A DNA stretch of 64,000 nucleotides from Thermoflexus hugenholtzii JAD2 (GTDB lineage Bacteria > Chloroflexota > Anaerolineae > Thermoflexales > Thermoflexaceae), in the NCBI RefSeq assembly GCF_900187885.1, contig NZ_FYEK01000044.1:186001-250000 (forward strand). The letters are read 5' to 3'. Numbering within the stretch: position 1 is the first letter of the stretch; each line of letters starts with the position of its first letter. The position numbers and the translations under genes are program-made. Below the pieces are notes generated by a model. The model was not told where the DNA came from. It made no database searches and saw only the letters and a program-made list of their open reading frames with translations. Positions 51,041 to 63,295 of this stretch are shown one piece after another.

Positions 51041-51748
51041 ATGAGCTGGGTTTTGTATCGCGAGGTTGTGATGGATCAGCTCCAGCAGGCCTTTGAGGTG
51101 AACCGGGAGTCGATCCCGGCGGCGGCGGAGCGCATCGCCCGGGCGGTGGCGGAGGATCGGATCGTGCACGTCTTCGGCAGCGGCCACTCCCAGCTGGTCG
51201 CCCTGGATGTGGTGGGCCGGGCTGGGGGTTTTGCGAACGTCAATCCCCTCTTCGATCCGCTCTTCGGGCGGGCGGAACGGGTGGAGCAGTTCGCCGCGGC
51301 TCTCCTGTCCGCGCACCGCTTCCAGCCCGGGGATGTGCTCATTGTGATCTCCCATTCCGGCCGCAACCCGGCCCCGGTGGAGGTGGCCCTCCAGGGTCGC
51401 GCCCAGGGCCTTCCGGTGATCGCCGTGACCGCCGTCGCCTTCAGCCGCTCGTTGCCCTCGCGGCATTCCTCCGGCCGGCGCCTCTTCGAGCTCGCGGACG
51501 TGGTCCTGGACACCCTGGGGGCTCCGGGGGATGCGGCCGTGGCCCTGGGGCCGGAGCTCTCCGCGGGGCCCACCTCCACTGTGGTGGGGGCGGCGCTGCT
51601 CCAGGCGGTGATGGTGGAGGCCGCAGCCCGCCTCCTCGCCATGGGAATCCGCCCGCCCCTCTTCCGATCCGGGAACGTGGAGGGGGCGGACGCGCAGAAT
51701 CACGCCCTCCGGCTGCGTTACCATGGGCGGGTGTTCCCCCTGATCTGA
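51041..51748 (+). CDS. SIS-domain sugar-phosphate protein (UPF0309-like)
   Basis: A 235-residue SIS protein: VHVFGSGHSQLVALDVVGRA, GDVLIVISHSGRNPAPVEVA and GLPVIAVTAVAFSRSLPSRH form the sugar-phosphate binding site. Members of this group isomerise or bind phosphorylated sugars such as N-acetylglucosamine derivatives. ATG 51041 follows GGGAGGGAGCGGG. Cotranscribed with the GntR regulator. Confidence 0.88.
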   Translation: MSWVLYREVVMDQLQQAFEVNRESIPAAAERIARAVAEDRIVHVFGSGHSQLVALDVVGRAGGFANVNPLFDPLFGRAERVEQFAAALLSAHRFQPGDVLIVISHSGRNPAPVEVALQGRAQGLPVIAVTAVAFSRSLPSRHSSGRRLFELADVVLDTLGAPGDAAVALGPELSAGPTSTVVGAALLQAVMVEAAARLLAMGIRPPLFRSGNVEGADAQNHALRLRYHGRVFPLI

Positions 51749-51769
51749 GGCCCCGCCGGCCTTCGTGGA

Positions 51770-51775
51770 TATAAT
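51770..51775 (+). promoter_or_regulatory. -10 box upstream of the GT39-like gene
   Basis: TATAAT (GTGGATATAATCCC) 31 bp before ATG 51807. It shows that the GTG at 51765, which would place the promoter inside the gene, is not the start. Confidence 0.6.
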
Positions 51776-51806
51776 CCCTCCGGGATCTCCCATCGGGGTT
51801 TTGCGC

Positions 51807-54566
51807 ATGCGACGGCATATGTGGCCTGGGGTCCGATCCTGGGCCATGGGTGGGATGGGGTTGTTGCTTCTGCTGGCCTTCGGCCTCCGGCTTTATCGGC
51901 TGGGGGAGCCCTCTCTGTGGGGCGATGAGGGGCTGAGCCTCTACCGGGCCCGGGCATCCTGGGAGGAGCTCCTGCGCGGCCGCATTGTGCTGCGGGGCTT
52001 ACAGCCGATTGAGACCATCGACAATCATCCGCCCCTTTATTTCGCGGTCCTGAAGGCTTGGGTGGGCCTGGCCGGTGACAGCGAGTTCGCCCTCCGCTTT
52101 CCCTCCGTGTTCGCGTCGATCCTGCTGATCCCGCTGGCCTGGGCGACCGGGAGGCGTTTGAGGGAGCCCGCGGCGGCGTGGGCGGGGGCGGCCTTGACGG
52201 CGGCCTCCCCACTTTACCTCTGGTATGCCCAGGAAGCGCGGATGTATACCCTGCTGGCCCTGGAGAGCGGGCTCCTGCTCTTCCTGTTGCTTCCCTCCAG
52301 ACATGGCACGTCCCTGGGCCTCCGCCGGCAGATTGCGGCCCTCGTGACGCTGCTCGCGATGATCCTGACCCATTACACCGCGTTCCTCCTGGTCCCGGCC
52401 CTCGGGCTCTGGGCCCTGGGCCAGCCCCGGCGGGATCTGCCCCGGCTCCTCGCAGGATTTGGAATCATGGTCGTTCTCATGCTACCATTCACATATTTAG
52501 CAGCCCATCAATGGGTGGAAGGCAAATATTTTGTGCCAAGTTTTTCTGATTTTTATGCAATCTTATTTGATGTTTTTAGAGCATCTATTTTAGGTTTTGA
52601 AATACCGGATTATGGAACACTAAATGTCCTATTACTATTAATCTGGATCGTAATTATGGTAATTGGATTGATAAATTTGGTGAAAATTTGGAGATTAGGT
52701 ATCTATATTTTATTTTTGATTGTTTTGCCGATTGCGGAGATATATTTGATGGCCTATATCAGGCCAATTTATCAGACTGTTCGTCATCTTTTCTTCGTAA
52801 TTCCTTTTGTTTATTTTGTTTGTTCGAAAGGATTTTTCGCAATTTCTAAATTATTAAAGGGTTTTTCTTATGCGATTTATATGTCGATCTTGGGCGGGAT
52901 GTTTTTGAACAATTGGCATTATTTGGCAAATTCTTATCCCTCCAGACAGAGTCTGCGAGAGGCTTTGGTATGGATAAATCAGAATGCGAGCCCAGAAGAT
53001 GTGTTGGTTTTGCAGGATCTTGCACTTACTCCTTTAGCAGATTATTATTATCAAGGAACAGCCAAGCTGTTCTTAATTGGACAACAAGGAGAAGGACAGG
53101 AGGCGCTAATCCACCGGCTGGAGGGCTGGCCCCGGCCCATCGAGCGGATCTGGCTGGTCACGGGCCTCTCCTCAGAGGATCTCGCCCGGCCGGAGCAGGC
53201 CCTCTACCACTGGCTGGGCCGCCGGGGCCGCTATCTGAGCCAGGAGGTCTTCCCCAGCCGCAATGTCTGGATCCGCGTGCTGGTTTACGATTTTTCCTCC
53301 CCGGGTTGCGCGCCCTCGCCCCGGACCTCTCCGACAGGCGTGGGGTTCGGAGCGTATTTCCGGCTCCGTGGCTTTGAGGTGGAGCCCTCAAGTCCCTTCC
53401 TGCGGGCGCGGTTTTTCTGGGAGAAAGGGAGCGCCTCTTCGTTGAACCTGTGGTTGGGGATCCAGCTGGTCGATGAGGCCGGCACCGTCTGGGTGCGGGA
53501 GGTCCAGCCCATCTGGCCGTCGTATCCCCCGGATCGGTGGCCGGAGGGGGAACCGGTTTGCCAGCAGGTCCGCCTGCGGCTGCCGCCCGGTCTTCCTCCC
53601 GGCCGCTATCGACTGCGGGTGGAGGCCTTCGACCTCGACCGGCGAATCCCGGCGGATGGGGGCCCGGTCTGGGAGTCGCCCTTCTTCGCCCTGGAGGGCT
53701 ACACGGAGCGCTTTTCCCTCTCCCCCATTGCTCGCTCCGCGGGAGGCCTGCAGCTGCTTTCGGCCCAGCCGGAGGTGGGCCCGCCTTACTTCCCCGGCCT
53801 GGGGATCCCGCTCTGGCTACGCTGGCAGGCGGAGGCCTCCCCACCGGTGGCGCGGATGATGGCGTTGTTCTGGCAGCAGGGAGGGGAGCGCCGGCTGCTG
53901 TTGCGAGGGCAGCTGGGGCCTTCCTCCTTCCCCGCAGATCGCTGGCGGGCCGGCCAGGTGGTGGCCCAACGGATCTGGGTCCCTTTGCCCCCGGATCTGC
54001 GGGGCTACGGGCAGATCCGGCTGGCTCTCTATGACGAGGCGGGCCGGGAGCTTCCCTGGGACGCCTTTTGGCCGTTTTACCGTCGAGGCTATCCGGTCCT
54101 CTCGGTGAGCCTCTCGTCATGGCCGGTCCGCCGCAAACCCATCCCGCTGGCTCGAGAGGGGGGAGCATGCTTTGTGGAGACGGTCTGTCTGGATCGCTAC
54201 GAGATCCAACCTGAAGGGGTTGCCCCCGGTGGGATCGTGGAGGTCCGTCTGGCCTGGCATGTGCGACGCCGGCCCGAGCGTCCAGGGGTGGTGTTCGTCC
54301 ACCTGACCCAGAGGCCGGATCAGGCGCCGTGGGCGACGGGGGATGGGCCGCCGCAGGGAGGCCAGCGCCCCATCGTGACCTGGGAGCCGGGGGAATATGT
54401 GGAGGACATCCACACGCTACGGATCCCGGAGGATCTCCCAGCCGGCCGATATGCGATCTTCGTAGGCTGGTATTCGGAGGAGGGACGTTGGATGGCGGTG
54501 GATCCTTCGGGGGCTCGCTATCGGATGGATGCCGTGCCGCTGGGGGAGATCGAGGTGCGGCCATAA
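51807..54566 (+). CDS. GT39-like membrane glycosyltransferase with extracellular beta domains
   Basis: A 919-residue protein. The first half is a polytopic GT-C enzyme of the ArnT/PMT (GT39) type: SLWGDEGLSLYR carries the Asp-Glu of the first outer loop and YLWYAQEARMYTLLALE the Arg region, with about ten membrane helices to residue 390. These use polyprenyl-phosphate sugars to glycosylate proteins or lipids outside. The second half (about 500-919) is three beta-sandwich-like repeats (VFVHLTQRPDQAPW ... LPAGRYAIFVGWYSEEGRWM), the same kind as in the PASTA kinase. Residues about 225-430 are encoded by unusually AT-rich DNA (see 52480-53095). Confidence 0.85.
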   Translation: MRRHMWPGVRSWAMGGMGLLLLLAFGLRLYRLGEPSLWGDEGLSLYRARASWEELLRGRIVLRGLQPIETIDNHPPLYFAVLKAWVGLAGDSEFALRFPSVFASILLIPLAWATGRRLREPAAAWAGAALTAASPLYLWYAQEARMYTLLALESGLLLFLLLPSRHGTSLGLRRQIAALVTLLAMILTHYTAFLLVPALGLWALGQPRRDLPRLLAGFGIMVVLMLPFTYLAAHQWVEGKYFVPSFSDFYAILFDVFRASILGFEIPDYGTLNVLLLLIWIVIMVIGLINLVKIWRLGIYILFLIVLPIAEIYLMAYIRPIYQTVRHLFFVIPFVYFVCSKGFFAISKLLKGFSYAIYMSILGGMFLNNWHYLANSYPSRQSLREALVWINQNASPEDVLVLQDLALTPLADYYYQGTAKLFLIGQQGEGQEALIHRLEGWPRPIERIWLVTGLSSEDLARPEQALYHWLGRRGRYLSQEVFPSRNVWIRVLVYDFSSPGCAPSPRTSPTGVGFGAYFRLRGFEVEPSSPFLRARFFWEKGSASSLNLWLGIQLVDEAGTVWVREVQPIWPSYPPDRWPEGEPVCQQVRLRLPPGLPPGRYRLRVEAFDLDRRIPADGGPVWESPFFALEGYTERFSLSPIARSAGGLQLLSAQPEVGPPYFPGLGIPLWLRWQAEASPPVARMMALFWQQGGERRLLLRGQLGPSSFPADRWRAGQVVAQRIWVPLPPDLRGYGQIRLALYDEAGRELPWDAFWPFYRRGYPVLSVSLSSWPVRRKPIPLAREGGACFVETVCLDRYEIQPEGVAPGGIVEVRLAWHVRRRPERPGVVFVHLTQRPDQAPWATGDGPPQGGQRPIVTWEPGEYVEDIHTLRIPEDLPAGRYAIFVGWYSEEGRWMAVDPSGARYRMDAVPLGEIEVRP
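52480..53095 (+). other. AT-rich mosaic segment inside the GT39-like gene
   Basis: From about 52480 to 53095 codons switch to AT-ending forms (TTT, ATT, AAT, TTA), while the gene on both sides is strongly GC-rich. The reading frame is intact through both borders. The segment encodes the last membrane helices and the start of the outer loop. It looks like DNA from a low-GC donor joined in frame by recombination. Confidence 0.8.
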
Positions 54567-54572
54567 ACCAAG

Positions 54573-54599
54573 AGGCGGGCGGATCAACCGCCCGCCTCC
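54573..54599. terminator. bidirectional terminator between the GT39-like gene and ftsH
   Basis: GAGGCGGGCGG (54573-54583) pairs with CCGCCCGCCTC (54589-54599) over ATCAA, between convergent genes. On + it is followed by CGCGAGTTTTG. Confidence 0.8.
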
Positions 54600-54621
54600 G
54601 CGAGTTTTGCCGGCCGTTTCG

Positions 54622-57879
<3,258 letters not shown>

Positions 57880-58280
57880 ACGCAGCCTCCTGCCCTTCGA
57901 TTCCCACCCCTGATTATATCACGCAAATCCTCCGGTCAGGGCTTTCCGGTTTCTCCGAACGCGGGATGGATCTGGATGCTGGGGGATCGGGTTGATGGTC
58001 CACAGATTCCAGGCATGCATGCCAGCCGGTGGGGGCGACCTGCCATCGCCCCTGTTTCCTCGGGATCAGGCGGTCTGGAAGGCTCGGCGCTGGGGCCGTT
58101 CGGGCAAGCCGTGAGGGGGAGGGTTGAGGACGACCGGGCCTTCCCGATAGACCTGGTGGGCTCCACCTCTGGGAGGTGTTCCACGGAATCATCCGGATAG
58201 GGACGCCCCTGAGGTCTCTTCCCGGCCCCGGATTTTCGGCAAGTCGCCTGCCAGGGCGTTTCGCAGGTATCATGCACAGG
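57880..58280. other. intergenic region between tRNA-Leu and ftsH
   Basis: About 400 bp without a supported gene. It has small stems, for example GGGGCGA/TCGCCCC near 58033-58053, CCACCTC/GAGGTG near 58164-58179 and GCATGCATGC near 58013. None matches a structured RNA I can name. ORFs here read over the tRNA and are not credible. Confidence 0.5.
57913..57918 (-). promoter_or_regulatory. extended -10 promoter of ftsH
   Basis: Minus strand TGATATAAT: perfect TATAAT with extended TG, 34 bp before the ftsH ATG. The -35 is weak. Confidence 0.7.
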
Positions 58281-58364
58281 TGCCGGGGGCGGGAGTCGAA
58301 CCCGCACGGCCTTGCGGCCACCTGATTTTGAGTCAGGCGCGTCTTCCTGTTCCGCCACCCCGGC
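58281..58364 (-). tRNA. tRNA-Leu (anticodon CAA)
   Basis: An 84-base type II tRNA on the minus strand. Acceptor GCCGGGG/CCCCGGC, anticodon stem CCTGA/TCAGG with loop CTCAAAA (anticodon CAA, Leu TTG codon), a long variable arm GTGGCCGCAAGGCCGT and T-loop GTTCGAC. CCA is not encoded (the next bases are CCT). Confidence 0.95.
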
Positions 58365-58394
58365 GCGCCGATTTCATTCTACGGGGAGCTCTCC

Positions 58395-59156
58395 ATGGGT
58401 GTCAAGATGCGCGAGACGCCGATCCCCCGGAGCATCCTCTTGTTGACCTTCGGGCTCTGGCTGTATGTGGGCGGCGGCCTCCTCGCCCCCCTGCTGGAGG
58501 GGATCCCACACGTCCTCCGGGTCAGCCCCCCGGTCCAGACCGGCCTTCACGCCCTCGCCACCGCCCTCTATACGCTGTATTCCTTCACCTGCCATCAGCT
58601 TCCCCAGCGGTCCTTCTTCCTCTTCGGGGAGCAGCCCGCCTACACGCTGGAGGAGCTCCGGGCCCGGGTGGGATCCGAGCGCCTGCCCGGCGATCCGTGG
58701 CCCCGCGCCTTCATCGGAGATCCCTCCGTCGGCTGGAAGACGGCCCTATGCCAGCGGGATCTGGCCATCTACGGCGCCATGGCCCTGACCGCCACTGCGA
58801 TGATCCTCCGCCGGCGCCCCGGACGCCCCCTCCCGCTCTGGCTCTTCCTCACAGTGGGCCTGCTCCCCATCGCCCTGGACGGCGGCTCCCAGCTGCTCTC
58901 CTACATCCTGGCGATGATCGGGCCCTTCTCGCCCCGCGAGAGCACCCCCCTGCTCCGCCTCCTCACGGGCGCCCTGTTCGGAACCACCTTCGTCGGAACC
59001 TTCTTCCCGCGCCTCTGGCGGCTGGAATGGGCCGCTCAGGAGGACGCCTCTTCATCTACTCCAGAAACTCCAGGAACGGATTCGCTGCCCGCTCCTGGCC
59101 GATTGTGGTCGGCGGCCCGTGCCCCGGATACACCCGCGTCTCATCGGGAAGGGTGA
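58395..59156 (+). CDS. DUF2085 membrane protein
   Basis: A 253-residue protein with about five hydrophobic segments. The DUF2085 hallmarks are YSFTCHQLPQRSFFLFGEQ and KTALCQRDLAIYGAMAL, two conserved Cys/His sites that may bind a metal. Function unknown. The last 33 codons overlap, on the opposite strand, the end of the metallo-hydrolase gene by 101 bp; residues after about 220 (EDASSSTPETPGTDSLP) look non-family, so an earlier stop may have been lost. Confidence 0.85.
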   Translation: MGVKMRETPIPRSILLLTFGLWLYVGGGLLAPLLEGIPHVLRVSPPVQTGLHALATALYTLYSFTCHQLPQRSFFLFGEQPAYTLEELRARVGSERLPGDPWPRAFIGDPSVGWKTALCQRDLAIYGAMALTATAMILRRRPGRPLPLWLFLTVGLLPIALDGGSQLLSYILAMIGPFSPRESTPLLRLLTGALFGTTFVGTFFPRLWRLEWAAQEDASSSTPETPGTDSLPAPGRLWSAARAPDTPASHREG

Positions 59157-59703
59157 GCAGCTTCTCCCGGATGCTCCGCATCAGCGTCTCGTAATCCCCT
59201 CCGGGCAGATCCGTGCGGCCGATGCCCCGGGCGAACAGCACGTCCCCGTCCAGGACCACCCCGGCCTGCGCTTCATACAGGGAGATGTGCCCAGGGGTGT
59301 GGCCCGGCGTCCACAGCACCTGAAACTGCAGCTTCCCCACCTCCAAGACCTCACCATCCTGGAGCTCGAGATCCGGCGGCGGGCTGGGTGGAAGGGGGAT
59401 CGACCACCAATCGGCCCCGCCCTTCGCCTCCAGCAGGGGTCGGTCCGCCGGATGCAAGGCCAGAGGCGCCCCGGTGGCCTCCACCACCGCCGCATTTGCC
59501 CCGATGTGATCCCAGTGGGCATGGGTGTTCACCACATACCGCACCCGCAGATCCAGCGCCCGCACCATGGCGAGGATCTGTCGGGCATCCCACCCGGGAT
59601 CTATGATCAACGCCTCCCGGGTCTCTGAGCAGAAGACGATATAACAGTTCGTGGCCAGGGGCCCCAGGGTCAGGATCCGCATCTGCAGGGTGGATGCCGG
59701 CAT
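59056..59703 (-). CDS. MBL-fold metallo-hydrolase (glyoxalase II-like)
   Basis: A 215-residue hydrolase. The zinc motif is THAHWDHIG (HxHxDH), with later ligands in LWTPGHTPGHISL, VVLDGDVLFARGIGRTDLPG and VYPGHGPPTTIGQE, the arrangement of the hydroxyacylglutathione hydrolase-like group. Thioester or related hydrolysis is likely; substrate not decided. ATG 59703 follows GGGAGGCCCTT. It lies just downstream of the two-component system on the same strand (18 bp after the kinase stop). Confidence 0.92.
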   Translation of the reverse strand: MPASTLQMRILTLGPLATNCYIVFCSETREALIIDPGWDARQILAMVRALDLRVRYVVNTHAHWDHIGANAAVVEATGAPLALHPADRPLLEAKGGADWWSIPLPPSPPPDLELQDGEVLEVGKLQFQVLWTPGHTPGHISLYEAQAGVVLDGDVLFARGIGRTDLPGGDYETLMRSIREKLLTLPDETRVYPGHGPPTTIGQERAANPFLEFLE

Positions 59704-59721
59704 AAGGGCCTCCCGCTGCTT

Positions 59722-60852
59722 TCAGGAATCCGTAACGGCGGGGAGCGTGAACACGAACCGCGCGCCCCGACCGGGTTCGCTGAAGGCCTGGATGCGGCCG
59801 CCGTGGGCCTCCACGGCATGGCGGGCGATGGCCAGACCTAATCCGCTGCCGCCGCCCCCGCGGTGCCGCTCCCCCCGGTAGAACCGTTCGAAGATGCGGG
59901 GAAGCTCCTCCGGTGGGATGCCCGGCCCGGTGTCCGCCACCTCGATGGCCACCCACTCCCCCTCCGGCCAAGCCCGCACCCGGATCTCCCCACCAGGCGG
60001 GGTGAACCGGATGGCGTTGTCCAGCAGGTTCCCCAGCGCCCGGCTCGCCCACCCGGGATCCGCCCACACCCGGAGCCCCTCCGGGATCTCCAGCGTCACC
60101 TTCAGCCCACGGGCCTGATAGAGCGGAGCGAAGCGCTCCACCTCGCCCCGGACCCAGGCGCTCACCTCCAGCGCCTCGTAGGCCATCGGCCACTCCCCCG
60201 CCTCCAGCCGGGCCAGATCCAGTAGGGTGTGCACCAGCCGGATCAGCCGGTCGACCTCTCCGATCAGACGCTGCCAGGGTGGCGGCAACGGATCCGGAGG
60301 TCGGAGCTCGTCCAGCAGCAGGCGGATAGTGGTGAGTGGCGTCCGGAGGTCATGAGCCACGTTGGCAGTGAGCTCCCGACGCGCCCGCTCTGCCTCGCGC
60401 TGCTGGGTGATATCCAGCAGGGCCAGCCCATAGCCACCCGGCCATTCCCAGGCTGTCGCCTGCCACCAGCGCCCCCGCCAGCGCAGCTCCTGGATGCTGA
60501 TCCCCTCTCCTTCAGAGGGAGCCGGAGGAGGGATCAGCGCGTCCAGCTCAGGGGACTGGGTGGCTTCCAGGAGGGTGCGGCCCGGCCGCGCGCCGAGGCG
60601 CTCCATCGCGGGACGGTTGGCCCACCGGATGCGCCGCTCCCGATCCAGCAGGAGCAGGGCCTCCGTCCCGCCCTGGGCCAGGGCCTCCAGATCGGCGCGG
60701 AAACGGAGCGCCTCCGTCGTTTCCTCCTGTAGCCGCCATCGGGCCTCCCGGAGGGCAGTTTCCGCCCGCTGCCACCGCCGGTAGACGAAGCCCAGGCCCC
60801 CCAGGGCGAGCAGCGCGAGGAGCGCCAGAGACGCCAGAGAGATCTCCAGCAT
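59722..60852 (-). CDS. sensor histidine kinase
   Basis: A 376-residue kinase with one N-terminal membrane helix (ASLALLALLALGGLGFVY), a coiled coil, a PAS domain (about 52-150, TEALLLLDRERRIRWANRPA), a HisKA dimer domain with phospho-acceptor His167 in NVAHDLRTPLTTIRLLLDEL, and the HATPase domain with N box GNLLDNAIRFTP, G1 VADTGPGIP and G2 GGGSGLGLAIA. The short extracellular part suggests intracellular or membrane sensing through PAS, as in PhoR-type kinases. It starts two bases after the stop of the response regulator gene. Confidence 0.94.
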   Translation of the reverse strand: MLEISLASLALLALLALGGLGFVYRRWQRAETALREARWRLQEETTEALRFRADLEALAQGGTEALLLLDRERRIRWANRPAMERLGARPGRTLLEATQSPELDALIPPPAPSEGEGISIQELRWRGRWWQATAWEWPGGYGLALLDITQQREAERARRELTANVAHDLRTPLTTIRLLLDELRPPDPLPPPWQRLIGEVDRLIRLVHTLLDLARLEAGEWPMAYEALEVSAWVRGEVERFAPLYQARGLKVTLEIPEGLRVWADPGWASRALGNLLDNAIRFTPPGGEIRVRAWPEGEWVAIEVADTGPGIPPEELPRIFERFYRGERHRGGGGSGLGLAIARHAVEAHGGRIQAFSEPGRGARFVFTLPAVTDS

Positions 60853-60854
60853 CC

Positions 60855-61523
60855 CTATCCCTCGAATCGATATCCGATCCCCCGCACGGTGACGATCCGC
60901 CGCGGACGCGCAGGGTCTTCCTCGATCTTCTCCCGAAGCCAGCGGATGTGGGTGTCCACCGTCCGGGTGTCCACCGGGTGCTCCAGGCCCCACACCCGCT
61001 CCAGGAGGAAGGCCCGGCTCAGGACACGGCCCCGGTGCTGGATCAGGGTGGCCAGGAGATCGAACTCCTTCATCGTGAGACGGAGCTCCTGGCCGCCCCG
61101 GAAGGCCTTGCGGGACAGCAGGTCCAGGGTGAGATCTCCCGCGGTCAGGGTGGTGGCCGGGCGTCCCCGCGCGCGCCGCAGAAGGGCCCGGATGCGGGCG
61201 AGTAGCTCTCCCATATGAAAGGGCTTCACTACGTAATCGTCCGCTCCCATCTCCAGACCGACGACGCGATCCACCGGCCCGCTGCGGGCGGTGAGCACCA
61301 GGATGGGCACATCGCTCTCCTTCCGTAGGATCCGACAGATCGAGAGGCCATCCAGGGTGGGAAGCATCAGGTCCAGGATGATCAGATCCGGTTGGGTTGT
61401 GCGAGCCAGCTCCAGGGCCTCCCCGCCATCTCCAGTGGCGATCACCTCGAAGCCCTCCCGCCGCAGCGCCTCGCTCAGGGTCTCCCGCAGGGACGCATCA
61501 TCCTCCACCAGCAACAACCGCAT
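60855..61523 (-). CDS. OmpR/PhoB-family response regulator
   Basis: A 222-residue DNA-binding regulator. Receiver domain 1-118: acidic pocket VEDD, phospho-acceptor Asp51 in [12 protein letters not shown], Thr/Ala in VLTARSG and Lys100 in YVVKPF. Winged-helix output domain 130-222 ([49 protein letters not shown]). ATG 61523 follows GGAGAGGAGAAG; an ATG six codons upstream is possible. Pairs with the kinase downstream; targets unknown. Confidence 0.95.
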   Translation of the reverse strand: MRLLLVEDDASLRETLSEALRREGFEVIATGDGGEALELARTTQPDLIILDLMLPTLDGLSICRILRKESDVPILVLTARSGPVDRVVGLEMGADDYVVKPFHMGELLARIRALLRRARGRPATTLTAGDLTLDLLSRKAFRGGQELRLTMKEFDLLATLIQHRGRVLSRAFLLERVWGLEHPVDTRTVDTHIRWLREKIEEDPARPRRIVTVRGIGYRFEG

Positions 61524-61653
61524 CTTCTCCTCTCCGCACATCTTCACATCCAGCGGGATCGTCCTCCATTTCCTTTCCGTATGTTGCCACGCGCATAGGG
61601 GCCCGTCAAACAGCCCAATGGGCGTCGAGAGAGCGCGCGGGGTCCAAAAGATC

Positions 61654-61684
61654 GGCGGGGGCTGAGCCCGGCCCAGCCCCCGCC
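61654..61684 (-). terminator. terminator after the DUF5666 lipoprotein gene
   Basis: GGCGGGGGCTG (61654-61664) and CAGCCCCCGCC (61674-61684) form an 11-bp stem; on the minus strand GATCTTTTGG follows. Confidence 0.8.
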
Positions 61685-61708
61685 ACGGCGGAGAACCGGT
61701 GCGGGGAT

Positions 61709-62317
61709 TCACGGCTCTGTCTCGATCACGATCACGGTGTCCGCCACCAGGGAGCCATCGGGCTGCTCGAACCCGGAGAGATAAACCGAGGAGCCGGGCT
61801 TTGGATCCCCGATCACCTCCGTGGTAGGAAGGACGAACACCCGGCGTCCATCGATCTGATAGCCATCCGTCCGCACCTGCTCCAGCGTGCTCTCCCACTC
61901 CCGCTCCGCGCCCGGGCGGCGCAGGACCTCCAGGACCTCTGCCTCGATCGAGCCGTCCGGGCGAGCGATCCCGACCACCGTCACGTAGACCCCGACCGGC
62001 AGCGGGCCCTCCGCGTCCGCTTCCGGGCTTACATGCACCCGATGACCGTCCACCTGATAGCCTCCCGGGATGACCGCGGTGATCCGGCCCTCCAGCGTCA
62101 TCGCCTCCCCGGAGGGCTCCTCGATGGGGGACGGGCGCGGCGGCGAGGCCGGAGGGCGCGCCACCGTCCCCTGACCTCCCGTCCGGCCGGGTGGCGGCGC
62201 GGTCGGCCGGCTTCCTTCCGGGAGCCGCTCTCCCGGGATGCCCCGGGCGCAAGCGGAGAACAGGATCCCGATGGAGAACAGAAGCATCCATATCCATAGG
62301 GGGAACGCTCGGCTCAC
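61709..62317 (-). CDS. lipoprotein with two DUF5666-like repeats
   Basis: A 202-residue protein. The start is a GTG at 62317 with AAGGAGGGTAAG upstream. Signal [16 protein letters not shown] has a lipobox (Cys at about 23). After a Pro-rich linker come two similar beta modules: [31 protein letters not shown], then [20 protein letters not shown], each closing on a [20 protein letters not shown]-type strand. Function unknown; such small barrel repeats are common in this phylum. Next upstream is a second DUF5666 gene. Confidence 0.8.
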   Translation of the reverse strand: MSRAFPLWIWMLLFSIGILFSACARGIPGERLPEGSRPTAPPPGRTGGQGTVARPPASPPRPSPIEEPSGEAMTLEGRITAVIPGGYQVDGHRVHVSPEADAEGPLPVGVYVTVVGIARPDGSIEAEVLEVLRRPGAEREWESTLEQVRTDGYQIDGRRVFVLPTTEVIGDPKPGSSVYLSGFEQPDGSLVADTVIVIETEP

Positions 62318-62352
62318 CTTACCCTCCTTGCCCTCTGGATTGTGGAGATCCC

Positions 62353-62377
62353 GGGGGTGTGGCGCCGCCACACCCCC
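62353..62377. promoter_or_regulatory. hairpin between the two DUF5666 genes
   Basis: GGGGGTGTGGC (62353-62363) pairs with GCCACACCCCC (62367-62377) over a three-base loop. No T-tract; likely a processing or attenuation stem in the intercistronic gap. Confidence 0.5.
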
Positions 62378-62407
62378 GCCACGAGGGCCTGCTGCTGATG
62401 CCCGGGG

Positions 62408-63295
62408 TCACGGCCGCCGGGTGGGGGCAGGGCCCTTGCCAGGGCCTTTTTCGGGACCCTGAGTAGGCTTCGGGGCCCGCGGCGAGCGGGCGACCACCAG
62501 CCGGGCCAGCCAGCTCCCATCGGGCTGGCCCACCACCCACACGGTGATGGCATCCCCCACCTGCAAGTCCCCCAGGGTAGCATGGGGACGGCCGGGGATC
62601 CGGATGCGCGTGTGCTCATCGGTCCTCACAGAGACCGTCTCACCGCTTCGGGTTTGGATGATCAGGGTGGTCCCTTCGATCCCCTGGAGGGTGCCCTGGA
62701 AGAGATGGCGTGGGCGATGGGAGACGACCCGTCCGGCCAGGAACGTGCCCTGGACGAAGTGCCCGATCACGGTGACCGGATACCCCGCCCCCAGGTCCGA
62801 CCAGGTGGGCGAGAGCACACCGGTCACATGCAGGCGGGTGTGCTCCGTCCACTCCACCGGGATCACCTCCCCCGCCCGGGTCTTCACCTCCATCCGCCGG
62901 GCCGAGACATCAATGCCCTGGATGGTCCCGTGGCGGACCTGGGTGGGCCCGCGGACGATCACCCAGTGCGCCTCCAGGGCGCGGCCTTCCTCGATCCAGC
63001 GGCCGTGTACGGTGGCGGAATCCCCCACCCGCACGTCGCTCAGGTCCGCGCGCACGAAGCCGGGGACGCGAAAGCGGGTCCCTTCGGTGATCCGAACCTC
63101 CAGATCGCCCCAGCGCTCCGTCTGAAGGGTGAATCCGTTCGCCCGAATGGCCGTAAGGGTCCCGCGGACCGTCGCCGGCCGGGTGGGGGCGGGGGTCGAC
63201 GTGGGGGTGGGTTCCTGGGCCCAGGCCGCCCCCATGGGGGCCAGCAACACGGCCAGCACTGTCAGCGCCATCAGCCCGATCCATAGCCGACGCAT
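62408..63295 (-). CDS. secreted protein with three DUF5666-like repeats
   Basis: A 295-residue protein with signal peptide MRRLWIGLMALTVLAVLLAP ending at AWAQ, a short Thr/Pro linker and three DUF5666-type beta modules (ATVRGTLTAIRANGFTLQTE, VRHGTIQGIDVSARRMEVKT, LFQGTLQGIEGTTLIIQTRS), each followed by a DVRVGDSATVHGRW- or DLQVGDAITVWVVG-like strand. The C-terminus is Lys/Pro-rich. Probably a binding protein of the cell surface; function unknown. Divergent from the Rrf2 gene. Confidence 0.82.
   Translation of the reverse strand: MRRLWIGLMALTVLAVLLAPMGAAWAQEPTPTSTPAPTRPATVRGTLTAIRANGFTLQTERWGDLEVRITEGTRFRVPGFVRADLSDVRVGDSATVHGRWIEEGRALEAHWVIVRGPTQVRHGTIQGIDVSARRMEVKTRAGEVIPVEWTEHTRLHVTGVLSPTWSDLGAGYPVTVIGHFVQGTFLAGRVVSHRPRHLFQGTLQGIEGTTLIIQTRSGETVSVRTDEHTRIRIPGRPHATLGDLQVGDAITVWVVGQPDGSWLARLVVARSPRAPKPTQGPEKGPGKGPAPTRRP

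Noticed and set aside
58130-58200. T-box-like string with GGAGGTGTTCCACGG
   Set aside because: The conserved T-box core is not matched, no aminoacyl-tRNA synthetase follows, and no specifier stem was found.
57936-58358. Minus-strand ORF starting MAEQEDAPDSKSGGRKAVRV
   Set aside because: This is the well-known false translation of a tRNA-Leu gene; the tRNA at 58281-58364 explains it.
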